Below, piece after piece: positions 34,632-48,165 of a DNA stretch of 64,000 nt (its first letter is position 1; each line of letters begins with the position of its first letter). The position numbers and the translations under genes were made by a program. The DNA is from Corynebacterium freiburgense (GTDB lineage: Bacteria; Actinomycetota; Actinomycetes; Mycobacteriales; Mycobacteriaceae): positions 496,001 through 560,000 of the forward strand of contig NZ_CP047355.1 in NCBI RefSeq assembly GCF_030408815.1. Direction: 5' to 3'. The notes beneath the pieces were generated by a model. It worked only from the letters and a program-made list of their open reading frames with translations, did not search any database and had not been told where the DNA came from.

Positions 34632-35093
34632 CTAGTGAAGAATGGGAAAACACATTTCAGTTACCCAAGTTTTCGGGTCGGGGTTTTGTGCCGGCCCTAC
34701 ACGATAAATATTAAACATTGGGCCAATAGCGAGATTGTGCTCCTCAATATATGTATCTACATCACGGGCAATTGCAGGCATGAGCGAATAGTCACCGTGA
34801 AGCACCGCGCGCAGAACGGGACGCTCGGGGATTTTTTGGCAGTTAAGCGGTGGTTGGGCTTCGAAAGGTTCGGTAACCTCAACCCACACTTCCACATCCA
34901 CATTGCTTGGTTTGAAATCTGTATCGTAAAATGTTGCACCAGCCATGCCGTGTGCTTTTACGCTCGCATTGGATTGTTGCAGCAGCTGTTCAATTTCTTG
35001 CCAGAGTGTGCGTTCATGATGGTAGTTGGGGATTATTTTACGCAAACTTGCGATAATGAATGCGGGCATAGTTTCTTGGGAAATAGTACTCAT
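34632..35093 (-). CDS. Stand-alone GyrI-like domain protein, paralogous to MerR effector domain
   Basis: A 153-residue protein, a clear paralogue of the effector half of the downstream MerR regulator: SLRKIIPNYHHERTLWQEIE against SLRKIIETYHNEYVLWQEIE, VDVEVWVEV against VDVEVWIQI, AVLHGDYSLMP against AVLHGDYSQMP and MFNIYRVGPAQNPDP against MFNIYHISPAQTSDP. About half of positions match. It lacks any DNA-binding part. AGGAGG lies nine bases before the chosen ATG; an in-frame extension of 14 codons is not needed. It precedes the MerR gene by 18 bases. Likely a ligand-binding partner, decoy or enzyme (GyrI-like proteins may hydrolyse small molecules). Confidence 0.8.
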   Translation of the reverse strand: MSTISQETMPAFIIASLRKIIPNYHHERTLWQEIEQLLQQSNASVKAHGMAGATFYDTDFKPSNVDVEVWVEVTEPFEAQPPLNCQKIPERPVLRAVLHGDYSLMPAIARDVDTYIEEHNLAIGPMFNIYRVGPAQNPDPKTWVTEMCFPILH

Positions 35094-35215
35094 GTTCTGT
35101 CGCCTCCTGAATGGAACCAAATGGTATAAGTCCACTTAACAATCTGACATCGTGGCAGTTTCCAGTGCCTACCCCCGATTGTGTGTCGGGTTTTGGGGTA
35201 AATATTGTCCGGAGA

Positions 35216-36300
35216 TTACCCAATTTTTTTCCATAACCACTCCATTGGTCCAGTACGGAACTTCTGTAGCCAGAGGTGTGCAAACAATGTAATAGTTGTG
35301 GCTATGCCTATATATGCGAGCATTGTGGCAGCTATGCGCCAAGATTCAACGTGGTTGACCAGGCCAAACCCCCATCCGTAAAACAGCATTCCGCCAAGCA
35401 GGTTTTGTAGCAGATAACAGGAAAGTGCGGTGCGGCCAACACTTGCAAGTAGCCTTGCTGCCAGCGTCTGGGTTCCATAGCGCTGGCAGCATTCGATAAT
35501 AAATCCCAGAAGCCCAAGAGCTACAACGGGAGCAATGAGGTATCTTTCAGCAATAATTGCCGCATCGTTGCCAGAGAGGCCTAAGGCAAGGTCTAAGGGC
35601 AGAGCCACGACGCCAAGAATCATAAGGTTTTTTCGTATTCTGTGGTTTTCTGCATCGAATATGCCTTGACGGTATAGCCAATCGCCGAGGAGAAAGAGGG
35701 CGATGGTTAATGGGAAAATGAGTATTGATTCCGCGCGAAAAAATGCAATATTTTCAATTCGGAATACTACGAGTTCTATAAAGTTTCCATGTGCATATGG
35801 AGTGGGTGCGTACTCATATTCGTAAGTCAGAATATAGTTTAAATATGCGATTATGCTGATAAATAGCGTGTGTAGTATTCCGCAACACGCAATAAATACC
35901 CAACGGGTTCGGGGGCGGGTGAGAAGGAGGTAGGACACTACCATTCCGGTGATTGCGTAACCCATAAGTACGTCGAACTCGGCAATAAAGAGGTAGTTGA
36001 GGGCGCCGTCGAGAAGCAAAATAAGCATGCGGCGTAAGTATCGGCCGGGCCATTGGCGGGTGGAGTTGAATTGAATCGCCATACCAATTCCAAAGAGCAG
36101 TGAAAGTAAAGCCAGAAATTTCCCTTGGCTCAGTGAGGCGATAAAACGTTCGAGTAGTGGGGGGTTTCTAATGTGTTGACCGCGCCGAACAAACCGTCGG
36201 CATTCGTAAAAAGCCAGATATTTGTCCAGAGTGTGCCCAGAATGGCTATGCCGCGCGCCACGTCGAGCGCCGCAATGCGCAATACGATCGTATTGTCCAT
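35216..36300 (-). pseudogene. DUF418 (YeiB-like) membrane protein, broken by a frameshift at a C6 tract
   Basis: The ATG at 36300 opens a frame reading RIAALDVARGIAILGTLW, NIWLFTNADGLFGAV and NTLETP, the DUF418 N-terminus, then stops after a further 11 codons. The remainder, SQGKFLALLSLLFGIGMAIQ and onward through about six hydrophobic segments to WLWKKIG, continues in the other frame. The break is at a run of six G on the + strand (36159-36164, C6 on the coding strand); seven C would restore one 361-residue protein. Either a real mutation, a phase-variable tract or a sequencing error. No Shine-Dalgarno precedes the ATG. It is divergent from a TetR gene, whose product may control it. Confidence 0.75.
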
Positions 36301-36305
36301 GGTGT

Positions 36306-36328
36306 GAGTGTACCATACACTCGTATGG
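36306..36328. promoter_or_regulatory. Overlapping palindromes, probable TetR operator
   Basis: GAGTGTA-CCA-TACACTC (36306-36322, arms of seven, perfect) overlaps CCATAC-ACTC-GTATGG (36313-36328, arms of six, perfect). They fill the 24-base gap between the DUF418 ATG and the TetR ATG, extending into the TetR start. Such position suits an operator read by the TetR regulator and controlling both genes. Confidence 0.7.
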
Positions 36329-36894
36329 GTAATGATGCGATATTGAGGGCCGTAGTACGGCTAATTGCCACCCGTGGGCCAGAGCAAACTAGCGTGCGCA
36401 ATGTTGCTTCGGAAGCTGGCGTTTCCATTGGTGCTGTCCAGCACCACTATCGAACGAAAGATGACCTTCTGCTGGCGGCAATGAGAGGCCTTAATGCGGA
36501 ATTTATTACGCGAATGCAGGAAATCTTGGCGGAAATTCCAGATGCAAAACAGCGCCTTCGTGCATTTATTCATGCAATTTCCGCCGTTGATTCCGAAGCT
36601 CGAGATGGCGCAATAATCTGGACTGTTTTTGCTGCGCGGTCGTGTGTTCATCAAGGATTGCGTACAGAACATAGTGAGAACTGGGCGCATGTAGAAGAAT
36701 ATATTTTTGCCCTTATGGTCGAAGCATTTCCGGGTTGTGGGATTGTGCGTGACGACGCCGCCTACCTACTTGCTCTAGCAGATGGCATTGCGGTTGCTCG
36801 TGCAGCGGAAAACAATGAGCGTATGACGGAGCAACGCGCCGCCAGCATACTCGATACTGCATTAAAGCAATTCGAACAACGAAAACAATCGTAG
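36325..36894 (+). CDS. TetR-family transcriptional regulator
   Basis: A 189-residue TetR regulator. The DNA-binding helix-turn-helix is AILRAVVRLIATRGPEQTSVRNVASEAGVSIGAVQHHY (about residues 4-40, written here as consecutive parts AILRAVVRLIATRGPEQ, TSVRNVASEAGVSIG and AVQHHYRTKDDLLLAAM). The C-terminal ligand domain is all-helical with an AVDSEARDGAIIWTVFAARS segment. ATG 36325 gives standard spacing to the HTH; the earlier GTG 36304 would put the palindromes inside the gene. No Shine-Dalgarno is visible, so it may be leaderless, as is common in corynebacteria. Probable autoregulator and regulator of the divergent DUF418 gene. Confidence 0.88.
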   Translation: MGNDAILRAVVRLIATRGPEQTSVRNVASEAGVSIGAVQHHYRTKDDLLLAAMRGLNAEFITRMQEILAEIPDAKQRLRAFIHAISAVDSEARDGAIIWTVFAARSCVHQGLRTEHSENWAHVEEYIFALMVEAFPGCGIVRDDAAYLLALADGIAVARAAENNERMTEQRAASILDTALKQFEQRKQS

Positions 36895-36904
36895 TAGACA
36901 ATGC

Positions 36905-36933
36905 AAAAGCCCGGGTACTTCGAATACCCGGGC
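36905..36933 (-). terminator. Terminator of icd, probably bidirectional
   Basis: Perfect stem GCCCGGGTA-cttcgaa-TACCCGGGC (36909-36933). On the minus strand the stem is followed by TTTTGC, suited to icd. The TetR gene ends 11 bases before it on the other strand, where the tail is not T-rich. Confidence 0.8.
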
Positions 36934-36952
36934 GGTTACCGTTCTAAACGGT

Positions 36953-39572
<2,620 letters not shown>

Positions 39573-40349
39573 GTGTCTATTGCATTTGCGGTATTACTTC
39601 AGCATTGTGCGGAATCAGATTTACAAGCGGCAAACCTACAAGAGCAAATGCGACGGGACTGGCCAGACCTAGATATTATTATCACCCAGGAACGAACCGG
39701 TAAAGCTGAAGACCAATTTGTACTTGCAAATGGTGGGGCAAAAGTCATTGTTACTCCGGTGTCGGCGCCATTCGCTGAAGATTCAGGTGAATTGTGTGAA
39801 ACAAGCCTTCTTTGGCCAAACGAACAGCCGTTCAATGATAATTATCAGGCCAATTGTATTGTTGCGGTGGAAGACCAGGTGGGCGATGAACGTAGCGCTA
39901 CCGTACTTTTAACCAAAGTTATGGCATCGCTCATTCGGGTATCACGAGAGAGTTTTGCAGTGTACTGGGCGGCGGCTAATCACTTGATTTATCCACCATT
40001 ATTCCGAGAGATGTCAATGAGTATCCTCCCTGAGCCGCCATTATATTTATGGGTGGCATTTAATATTTGGGAGCGTGATTCTGGTGAATTGCACGCATTA
40101 ACCAAAGGGCTTGATCGTTTGGGTCTTATGGATATTGAAATTCCACATAGTCGGCGAACAGCCAAAGAAACTCACGAATTCACCGTTAACCTTGCTGGTT
40201 ATTTGCTCCAAAACGGTTTGATTATCCAAGACGGCGATACGGTTGGGCAATCTGAAACCGAACGTATTCAAGCGGTGTATGCGCCATCGTCGGTGGATGG
40301 CAAAACTACTGTAATCCAATTGCAAGAAGAATTCGCTTCGATCCGGTAA
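39573..40349 (+). CDS. DUF4261-like protein
   Basis: A 258-residue cytosolic protein of unknown function. The C-terminal block LPEPPLYLWVAFNIWERDSG, TKGLDRLGLMDIEIPHSRR, and NLAGYLLQNG matches what I recall of DUF4261 (a short family seen in immunity-like proteins and in general bacterial genomes). GTG 39573 has GAGAGGA seven bases upstream; a TTG two codons earlier is too close to it. It lies alone between icd and the beta-lactamase-like gene, separated by 49 bases. No function is asserted. Confidence 0.65.
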   Translation: MSIAFAVLLQHCAESDLQAANLQEQMRRDWPDLDIIITQERTGKAEDQFVLANGGAKVIVTPVSAPFAEDSGELCETSLLWPNEQPFNDNYQANCIVAVEDQVGDERSATVLLTKVMASLIRVSRESFAVYWAAANHLIYPPLFREMSMSILPEPPLYLWVAFNIWERDSGELHALTKGLDRLGLMDIEIPHSRRTAKETHEFTVNLAGYLLQNGLIIQDGDTVGQSETERIQAVYAPSSVDGKTTVIQLQEEFASIR

Positions 40350-40398
40350 CCGCAAAAAACTCCCCTAGATACTGTTTGACCAGTGGTATGTTGAAGGT

Positions 40399-41607
40399 AT
40401 GGATTCCTCTGCATTACAAACAGTTTTGGATCAGAGACTACGTGGAGTTATTCGTACAAACGGTTCGAATGGTCCTGGTGCCGTTGCGCTAGTGGTAGGT
40501 CCTGAAGGGATTCTTGCGCAAGCTTCACTCGGCGATTTGGGGCTTGATTCGCCTGTAGGGTTGGGGTCACTGAGTAAATCTTTTACGTCTAGGGTGCTGC
40601 TTTCGCTTGTGGATCGAGGTCTTGTAAAGATCGATGATGAAGTTGCACGCTATATCCCAAATGCTCGAGTGCTCCCAGGAACTACCCTGCAAAACCTGGC
40701 GCAGCACATCAGTGGAATTCGGGCGGATGGTTCCTTGGCCGCAGACCGGAAATTCCGGTATTCAAACGTAAATTACTACCTATTAGGTCAGGTTATTGAG
40801 CAAGTAACAAAACAGCCTTTCCGCTCAGTTGTGTATCAGGCAGTACTTGAACCTTTGGGGATTGAACAGATAAACCAATGTGTCTCGAGCTATACGTATT
40901 TCTTTGGTGGGCAAATACCCAGCTTTGAGCCATCGGATTTCCATTCGGATCCCTGGATTTCCTACGCCGCAGGTGGTGTCTGTATGAGTGCACGAGATGC
41001 CGCGCGCTATATCCAAGCGTATTTGGATGGCACATGCAATATTGAGCGTTTTATAGGGGAGTCAGTCGAGCTTGTTAGCGCCGAACATGATCCAGCGTTT
41101 GGCTCTCGGGCCAAATATGGTTTGGGTTGGGCAGTTCGAAATAGTCCGGCAGGACAACGGGTTGTGTTCCATACTGGGAAGCTGCCGGGATTTACAACAA
41201 TGTTTGCGGTTTTGCCGGATCAGCAACGTGGTGTAATCATTCTCACCAATTATGGTGATTTTCTGGTTGGCACACCTGCAATCGAAGAAGTGGGCGAGCA
41301 CATTGTTGCTGCTGTGGCTTCTGGAAACATGGAGTATCGTGTCCCATCGGTTGGGCATCAGGTAGCAAAGGCAAGGCTACGAAATTTAGTCGGGTTTGGC
41401 TTTTACCTGGTGTTTTGTGGATTTGTTTCGCGACGGATGCCAGCTTGGTTGAGTGCAGGTTTGGCGGTGGTGGTGCCGGTCACGCTACGCATGGTGGTAC
41501 GGACTCCGCTCCGATGGATAGGTAGATTTGTCCCAGATCTTGCGAGTGTGTTGGGATGTGGATCGGCAATACTGCTGTGGGGTGCGGTAAGGAAGCGGCG
41601 TCGATAA
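40399..41607 (+). CDS. Serine beta-lactamase-like (class C/PBP4*) protein with C-terminal membrane segments
   Basis: A 402-residue protein. The N-terminal 300 residues carry the three motifs of the penicillin-recognising fold: SLSKSF (S-x-x-K nucleophile, near residue 57), YSNVNYYLLG (Y-x-N) and HTGKLPGF (HTG, equivalent to KTG). The C-terminus has two or three hydrophobic segments (about 330-400) and a basic tail, so it is probably a membrane-bound peptidase or esterase facing outward, although no signal peptide is present, which leaves topology uncertain. Substrate unknown. Confidence 0.82.
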   Translation: MDSSALQTVLDQRLRGVIRTNGSNGPGAVALVVGPEGILAQASLGDLGLDSPVGLGSLSKSFTSRVLLSLVDRGLVKIDDEVARYIPNARVLPGTTLQNLAQHISGIRADGSLAADRKFRYSNVNYYLLGQVIEQVTKQPFRSVVYQAVLEPLGIEQINQCVSSYTYFFGGQIPSFEPSDFHSDPWISYAAGGVCMSARDAARYIQAYLDGTCNIERFIGESVELVSAEHDPAFGSRAKYGLGWAVRNSPAGQRVVFHTGKLPGFTTMFAVLPDQQRGVIILTNYGDFLVGTPAIEEVGEHIVAAVASGNMEYRVPSVGHQVAKARLRNLVGFGFYLVFCGFVSRRMPAWLSAGLAVVVPVTLRMVVRTPLRWIGRFVPDLASVLGCGSAILLWGAVRKRRR

Positions 41608-41632
41608 GCATAAGGGGGTAGCGTACCTAGCC

Positions 41633-42886
41633 GTGAATTATCAACGACGTCCTGTATTGCGCCAGACCGAGATTTCTGAGGCGCGGCGAGTAGTAATTAT
41701 GGTTGCCCTCGCCCTTGGAGGTTTTGGTATTGGCACTACTGAATTTGTGTCAATGGGTCTGCTGAACCTTATGGCTGCGGATTTTGCCGTTTCTGAGGAC
41801 GCAGCGGGCCATGTTATTTCTGCATATGCCCTTGGCGTGGTGGTCGGCGCACCGTTGATTAGCGCATTAACGGGCATGGTGCCGCGGCGCCGACTTTTGC
41901 TTGTGCTTATGGCGGCGTTTGTGTTTGGCAATATTGCCAGTGCCTTTGCTACCTCATATTGGAGTTTGATAGGGGCGCGGTTTATTGCTGGCTTACCGCA
42001 TGGTGCGTATTTCTCCGTCGCTGGGCTTGCCGCAGCATCAATGGCGCCAGCAGGTCAGCGTGGTCGTGCCGTAGCCATGGTCGGTATGGGGCTTTCTGTA
42101 GCTACCGTAATTGGGGTTCCCGCAGCACAATGGCTAGGGGTTGCCCTTGGTTGGGCATGGGCCTATGTATTTGTCGCAGCAACTGGTGTGGTGTGTTTGC
42201 TGGCATTGTGGTTCCTATTTCCGCATATGACCCTTATGAAACCAACCAGTCCGCTTACGGAACTCGGGGCGCTGGGGCGTTCACAAGTTTGGTTAACGCT
42301 AGCAATCGGGACCGTCGGATTCGGCGGCATGTTTGCGGTGTATACATATATCACTTGGACCATGACCGATGCAGGGCTTAGTGCTTCCTGGATTTGGCTG
42401 GTGCTTATGGTGTACGGCGTAGGCATGGTTGCCGGTAATTTCGCTGGTGGCCGAATGGCAGACCGCAATGTAGAAAGCGGTATTGCTGGTTCATTAATTA
42501 TGATTCTGGTCAGCCTTATTACCTTCTATTTTGCTACCACTATAAACCCATGGCTTGCCGTAGCGAACTTTGGAATTATTGGGTTTTTCGGCTCTACGCT
42601 CGTGCTTTCGCTCCAGGTTCGGCTTATGGATGTTGCGGGCCGCGCCCAAACTCTTGCTGCGGCCCTGAACCACTCTGCATTAAACCTGGCCAATGCTCTT
42701 GGTGCGGCACTTGGCGGCACCATGATTGCAGCGGGCTATAGCTATAGTGCACCGGCACTGGGTGGTGCTGCACTATCCGCCATCGCCTTGGTGCTGTGGG
42801 TCCCTGCATTTGCCCTACACAAACGTGCACCACGTACTGCGTCGATTTCCGAAACCGTAGGCGAACGCCAACCGGTACATGTATAG
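41633..42886 (+). CDS. MFS transporter (DHA1-type, AraJ/SotB-like)
   Basis: A 417-residue carrier with 12 hydrophobic segments. It has GIGTTEFVSMGLLNLMA in TM1, the DHA1 motif LTGMVPRRRLLLVLMAAF, SVAGLAAASMAPAGQRGRA, and a second-half GRMADRN. Such proteins export sugars, drugs or amino acids by proton antiport. GTG start; it follows the beta-lactamase-like gene by 25 bases. Substrate unknown. Confidence 0.85.
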   Translation: MNYQRRPVLRQTEISEARRVVIMVALALGGFGIGTTEFVSMGLLNLMAADFAVSEDAAGHVISAYALGVVVGAPLISALTGMVPRRRLLLVLMAAFVFGNIASAFATSYWSLIGARFIAGLPHGAYFSVAGLAAASMAPAGQRGRAVAMVGMGLSVATVIGVPAAQWLGVALGWAWAYVFVAATGVVCLLALWFLFPHMTLMKPTSPLTELGALGRSQVWLTLAIGTVGFGGMFAVYTYITWTMTDAGLSASWIWLVLMVYGVGMVAGNFAGGRMADRNVESGIAGSLIMILVSLITFYFATTINPWLAVANFGIIGFFGSTLVLSLQVRLMDVAGRAQTLAAALNHSALNLANALGAALGGTMIAAGYSYSAPALGGAALSAIALVLWVPAFALHKRAPRTASISETVGERQPVHV

Positions 42887-42915
42887 GGCGCACTACATCC
42901 AGTACGCTGTGCTTT

Positions 42916-43806
42916 ATGCTTACCATCACCACCGTGAATGTCAACGGTATTCGCGCAGCTGTAAAAGAACGCAGTGAAACCAACCTTGGCTTCCTTCACT
43001 GGCTTGCAAACTCAGGTTCGGACGTTGTACTGCTGCAAGAAGTTCGGGCGAGCGAAAAAGACACCCTGAAGGCTCTTGCACCTGTACTTGATTCCGGTTG
43101 GCATTTCGCCGGCGCTGAAGCTGCAGCAAAAGGCCGCGCCGGGGTTGGCATCCTCTCCCGTACTCCGCTTATCGACGTCGCGGTAGGTATAGAAGACTTT
43201 GAAGATTCCGGTCGCTATATCGAAGCGACCACAGCAGATATTCGTGTAGCCTCGCTTTACTTGCCTTCCGGAGAAGCCGGAAGCGAAAAACAAGACGAAA
43301 AATACCGATTCTTAGATATTTTCGAAGATGTATTAGGCAAGAAAGCTAAAGAACACAGCGATATGGTGATTGGGGGAGACTGGAATATTTGTCACCGGCA
43401 GCAAGACCTTAAAAACTGGAAAACCAACCAAAAGCGATCTGGATTCCTCCCCGATGAACGTGCATTTATGGATGCCGTTTTTGGAACATTTCCTGATGCT
43501 GAAACCCAAATCCCCGCCTATGGAGATTACCTAGGTGCTGTTGAATACGTAAGTGAGCGACGTCGAGAAGCAAATACTGAGCCGGTATGGTTCGATGTTG
43601 CCCGTCGACTCCAGCCGGAGGATGCCCTATATAGTTGGTGGTCCTACCGCGGCAGAGCCTTTGACACCGATGCTGGATGGCGTATCGACTACCAAGCGGT
43701 AACGAAAAACATGCTTGAACGAGCACAGCGCACCTGGGTAGATAAAGCCGAAGCATACGACATGCGGTGGTCCGATCATGCTCCCGTAAATGTGCAATAC
43801 CTTTAG
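42916..43806 (+). CDS. xthA: Exodeoxyribonuclease III (AP endonuclease)
   Basis: A 296-residue EEP-superfamily nuclease. Sequence landmarks in order: VNVNGIRAA, DVVLLQEVRA (metal-binding Glu), GGDWNICHRQQDLKNW (Asp-x-Asn), WWSYRGRAF, GWRIDYQAVT (catalytic Asp) and WSDHAPVNVQYL (terminal Asp-His). It cleaves abasic sites in base excision repair and has 3' exonuclease activity. The start is the ATG 29 bases after the MFS stop; longer upstream reading is shadow of the MFS gene. Confidence 0.93.
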   Translation: MLTITTVNVNGIRAAVKERSETNLGFLHWLANSGSDVVLLQEVRASEKDTLKALAPVLDSGWHFAGAEAAAKGRAGVGILSRTPLIDVAVGIEDFEDSGRYIEATTADIRVASLYLPSGEAGSEKQDEKYRFLDIFEDVLGKKAKEHSDMVIGGDWNICHRQQDLKNWKTNQKRSGFLPDERAFMDAVFGTFPDAETQIPAYGDYLGAVEYVSERRREANTEPVWFDVARRLQPEDALYSWWSYRGRAFDTDAGWRIDYQAVTKNMLERAQRTWVDKAEAYDMRWSDHAPVNVQYL

Positions 43807-43820
43807 TTAGAATAGGCCGA

Positions 43821-45631
<1,811 letters not shown>

Positions 45632-45657
45632 CGGCCCTACTATAGAAAGGCAAAACT

Positions 45658-46731
45658 ATGGCAGCGACCACACAAACCCGACGAGATGAATTTGGTATTG
45701 AGCGAGTAAGCCCAGACAAACCGGGGTTTGTGGATCGCTACCGCCAACAATGGCCCTGGTTCGACCACGTCATGCGTATGCATGAACGCTATGTTGAAAT
45801 GGGCGGCAGCCAATACGCCGCTGGCATTACCTACTTTTCCGTGCTTTCAATGTTTCCGATACTGATGCTCGCTTTTGCGGGCATTGCATTTGCATTGGCT
45901 AACCGCCCAGAAATGGTTGTGGAAATCCAAGAACAGATCGCTGCCCAGGTATCTGGGGATGTTGCTGACCCAATTAACACAATTGTGGAAACCGCAATTA
46001 GCCAACGCGGTGCCGTAGCTGGAGTCGGTGCGGCCACAGCTCTATGGTCCGGTTTGGCTTGGATGTACAACCTGCGGTATGGGGTGTCCAAAATGTGGAA
46101 ATTCGACCCACACGCAGGAAATTTCCTGCGGGACAAGCTCAAAGACCTACTAGGTCTCGTTGGTTTGCTCGTCGCTTTCGTGTTTGCATTCGGTATTACT
46201 GCTGTGGGCTCTTCCGGGCTGGCTTACCGAATTGTGGCATGGATAGGCGCAGATGATATTCCAGGCATTTTTACGCTGCTCTGGTTTGTTTCGCTCATCC
46301 TTGGTGTACTTGCGAATTACGTTGTATTTTTCTGGTTAATCAAGTACATGCCGCGTGTAAAGGTGCCTCCAAGGTCAGCATTAAAAGCCGCTTGGATTGG
46401 GGCTATAGGCTTTGAGCTTTTTAAACAGGTAGCCTCGTTATTCTTTGCCAGTGCGCTTACAAACCCTGCTGGTGCCACCTTCGGGCCGATTATCGGCGTA
46501 ATGGTTTTGTTGTACTTTATTTGGCAAATACTTTTGTATTGCTCTGCATGGGCAGCGACTACCGAAGAATCGCTTGCCCAAACAAAACCTGCGGTTCCGG
46601 AGCCAGCCGTAATCCGCGTTCGCCAGGAAATTCGAGTGGCGCCTTCGCCGCGGAGTATGGCTACAGCAGCTGCAGCAGGTGCAGCAGCCACTGCTGTAAT
46701 AGCACGCTTGTTCCGTCGCCCTCGGGGTTAG
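45658..46731 (+). CDS. YihY/virulence factor BrkB family membrane protein
   Basis: A 357-residue membrane protein with six hydrophobic segments in the YihY core: GGSQYAAGITYFSVLSMFPILML in TM1, LWSGLAWMYNLRYGVSKMW, PRVKVPPRSALKAAWIGAIGFELFK and PIIGVMVLLYFIWQILLYCSAWA. Once called ribonuclease BN in error, the family has no settled function. The C-terminal tail (about 320-357) is Ala-rich and basic. It follows trpS by 26 bases, as in other corynebacteria. Confidence 0.88.
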   Translation: MAATTQTRRDEFGIERVSPDKPGFVDRYRQQWPWFDHVMRMHERYVEMGGSQYAAGITYFSVLSMFPILMLAFAGIAFALANRPEMVVEIQEQIAAQVSGDVADPINTIVETAISQRGAVAGVGAATALWSGLAWMYNLRYGVSKMWKFDPHAGNFLRDKLKDLLGLVGLLVAFVFAFGITAVGSSGLAYRIVAWIGADDIPGIFTLLWFVSLILGVLANYVVFFWLIKYMPRVKVPPRSALKAAWIGAIGFELFKQVASLFFASALTNPAGATFGPIIGVMVLLYFIWQILLYCSAWAATTEESLAQTKPAVPEPAVIRVRQEIRVAPSPRSMATAAAAGAAATAVIARLFRRPRG

Positions 46732-46774
46732 GTGATTGGCGTGCAATTCGATTGCTGCGGGTACTGTGGGCTTC

Positions 46775-48055
46775 ATGCATACCATGACTTCTCCATTACC
46801 GCTGTCTGAAGAAATTGTGCACGAATTACCAAAAGTTCTTCTCCATGATCACTTGGATGGTGGATTGCGGCCATCCACAATTATCGAATTAGCCGCCGAC
46901 TGTGGTTACGGGGACCTGCCAACCACCAATCCCACAAAACTCAAGCAGTGGTTTTTCGACGCCGCCAACTCCGGCTCCCTGCCAAAGTACCTCGAAACAT
47001 TTGCACACACGTGCGCAGTGATGCAGACCGCGCAAGCAATCGAACGCGTAGCTTGCGAAGCTGTTGAAGACCTCGCCGCCGATAATGTTATCTACGCAGA
47101 ACTCCGATTTGCTCCAGAACAACATCAAGAGGCCGGACTCACCCTCCAAGAAGTTGTCGACGCCGCTGTGCGGGGCGTCGACAAGGGCGTCGCTGTAGTG
47201 GCAGACATGGGCAAAACAATCTATGTAAGACTTATTCTCTGTGGCATGCGTCATGCCGAACGCACAGCCGAAATAGCGCAACTCATGGTGGATAACTACC
47301 AACCCGGCGGCACAATCGCGGGCTACGACATCGCCGGTGCCGAAGACGGTTTCCTACCATCCAAACATGCCGAAGCCTTTGCCCTCCTTAGGGAAAACTT
47401 TGTTCCATTCACCATCCACGCTGGTGAAGCTGCAGGGCTCGAGTCACTTGAATCCGCAGTACGGCAAGGCACCTGCCGCATTGGACACGGTGCACGAATC
47501 TATGAAGATATCTCTGCCGATATGTCCGGAATTACCTTAGGACGAATGGCCTCCTATGTCTGTGACCGGCGCATCCCCCTTGAGCTTTGCCCAACATCGA
47601 ACGTTCAAACCGGCGTGGTAGATAACCTTCTCGATCATCCGTTCCCGCTGCTATATGAACTCGGATTCTCTTGCACTGTTAATACTGATAATCGCCTCGT
47701 TTCAGACACCACCATGACAAAAGAAATGATGGTCCTTGTCGATGCTTTTGATTTCGGTCTTGGCGAACTCTACGAATTAACGCTTAATGCGATTCGCAGC
47801 GCATTTATCCCACAACAGTTACGTGAAGAAATAATCGGCGCGCTGATAGATCCAGCATACGAAGAACTCTTGGTCAAACACGGATTCGCTTCTGAAGATG
47901 CTGTGCTCAACCAAACCGGCAGTATAGCCCCACATGAAGACCATGCCGGCGGACTAGGACAACTCACCCAAGATGACCTCGATGCAATCGATCCGCAAAC
48001 CCTCGCGGACTTGGGAATCGACCTCAAAGACCTGGGCTTGGACAACCAAAAATAA
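46775..48055 (+). CDS. add: Adenosine deaminase
   Basis: A 426-residue member of the adenosine/AMP deaminase family. Zinc and catalytic motifs are complete: LLHDHLDGGLRP (HxH), FTIHAGEAAG (HAGE), RIGHGARIYED, ELCPTSNVQTG (CPTSN) and CTVNTDNRLVSDT (D-D-x). It converts adenosine to inosine. ATG 46775 begins HTMTSPLPLS; an ATG three codons on would also work. The tail from about residue 375 is acidic and longer than in many homologues (Asp/Leu-rich, ending DLGLDNQK). A repeat-rich region follows. Confidence 0.9.
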   Translation: MHTMTSPLPLSEEIVHELPKVLLHDHLDGGLRPSTIIELAADCGYGDLPTTNPTKLKQWFFDAANSGSLPKYLETFAHTCAVMQTAQAIERVACEAVEDLAADNVIYAELRFAPEQHQEAGLTLQEVVDAAVRGVDKGVAVVADMGKTIYVRLILCGMRHAERTAEIAQLMVDNYQPGGTIAGYDIAGAEDGFLPSKHAEAFALLRENFVPFTIHAGEAAGLESLESAVRQGTCRIGHGARIYEDISADMSGITLGRMASYVCDRRIPLELCPTSNVQTGVVDNLLDHPFPLLYELGFSCTVNTDNRLVSDTTMTKEMMVLVDAFDFGLGELYELTLNAIRSAFIPQQLREEIIGALIDPAYEELLVKHGFASEDAVLNQTGSIAPHEDHAGGLGQLTQDDLDAIDPQTLADLGIDLKDLGLDNQK

Positions 48056-48165
48056 GGCACATTGTAAACAAGCCTTGGCTGAGGTGCTGCTGGGCAGACT
48101 GATGCCTTAGTTGAGGAACATTTATTTGTTGGTGATGTGTTGTGGGCGAGCGTTATCTTGGGGGT

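Noticed and set aside
35175..35206. CCCGA...TCGGGTTTTGGGG hairpin on the + strand near the DUF418 end
   Set aside because: T-rich tail is on the + strand, where no gene ends; on the minus strand, where DUF418 ends, there is no T run.
40460..40480. Possible tRNA T-loop-like sequence GGTTCGAATGG
   Set aside because: It lies inside the beta-lactamase-like coding sequence and has no acceptor or anticodon arms around it; no tRNA gene was found in the window.
42796..42915. Extension of xthA upstream by 40 codons within the MFS gene
   Set aside because: The sequence is a shadow of the MFS C-terminus; homologues start at the ATG 42916.
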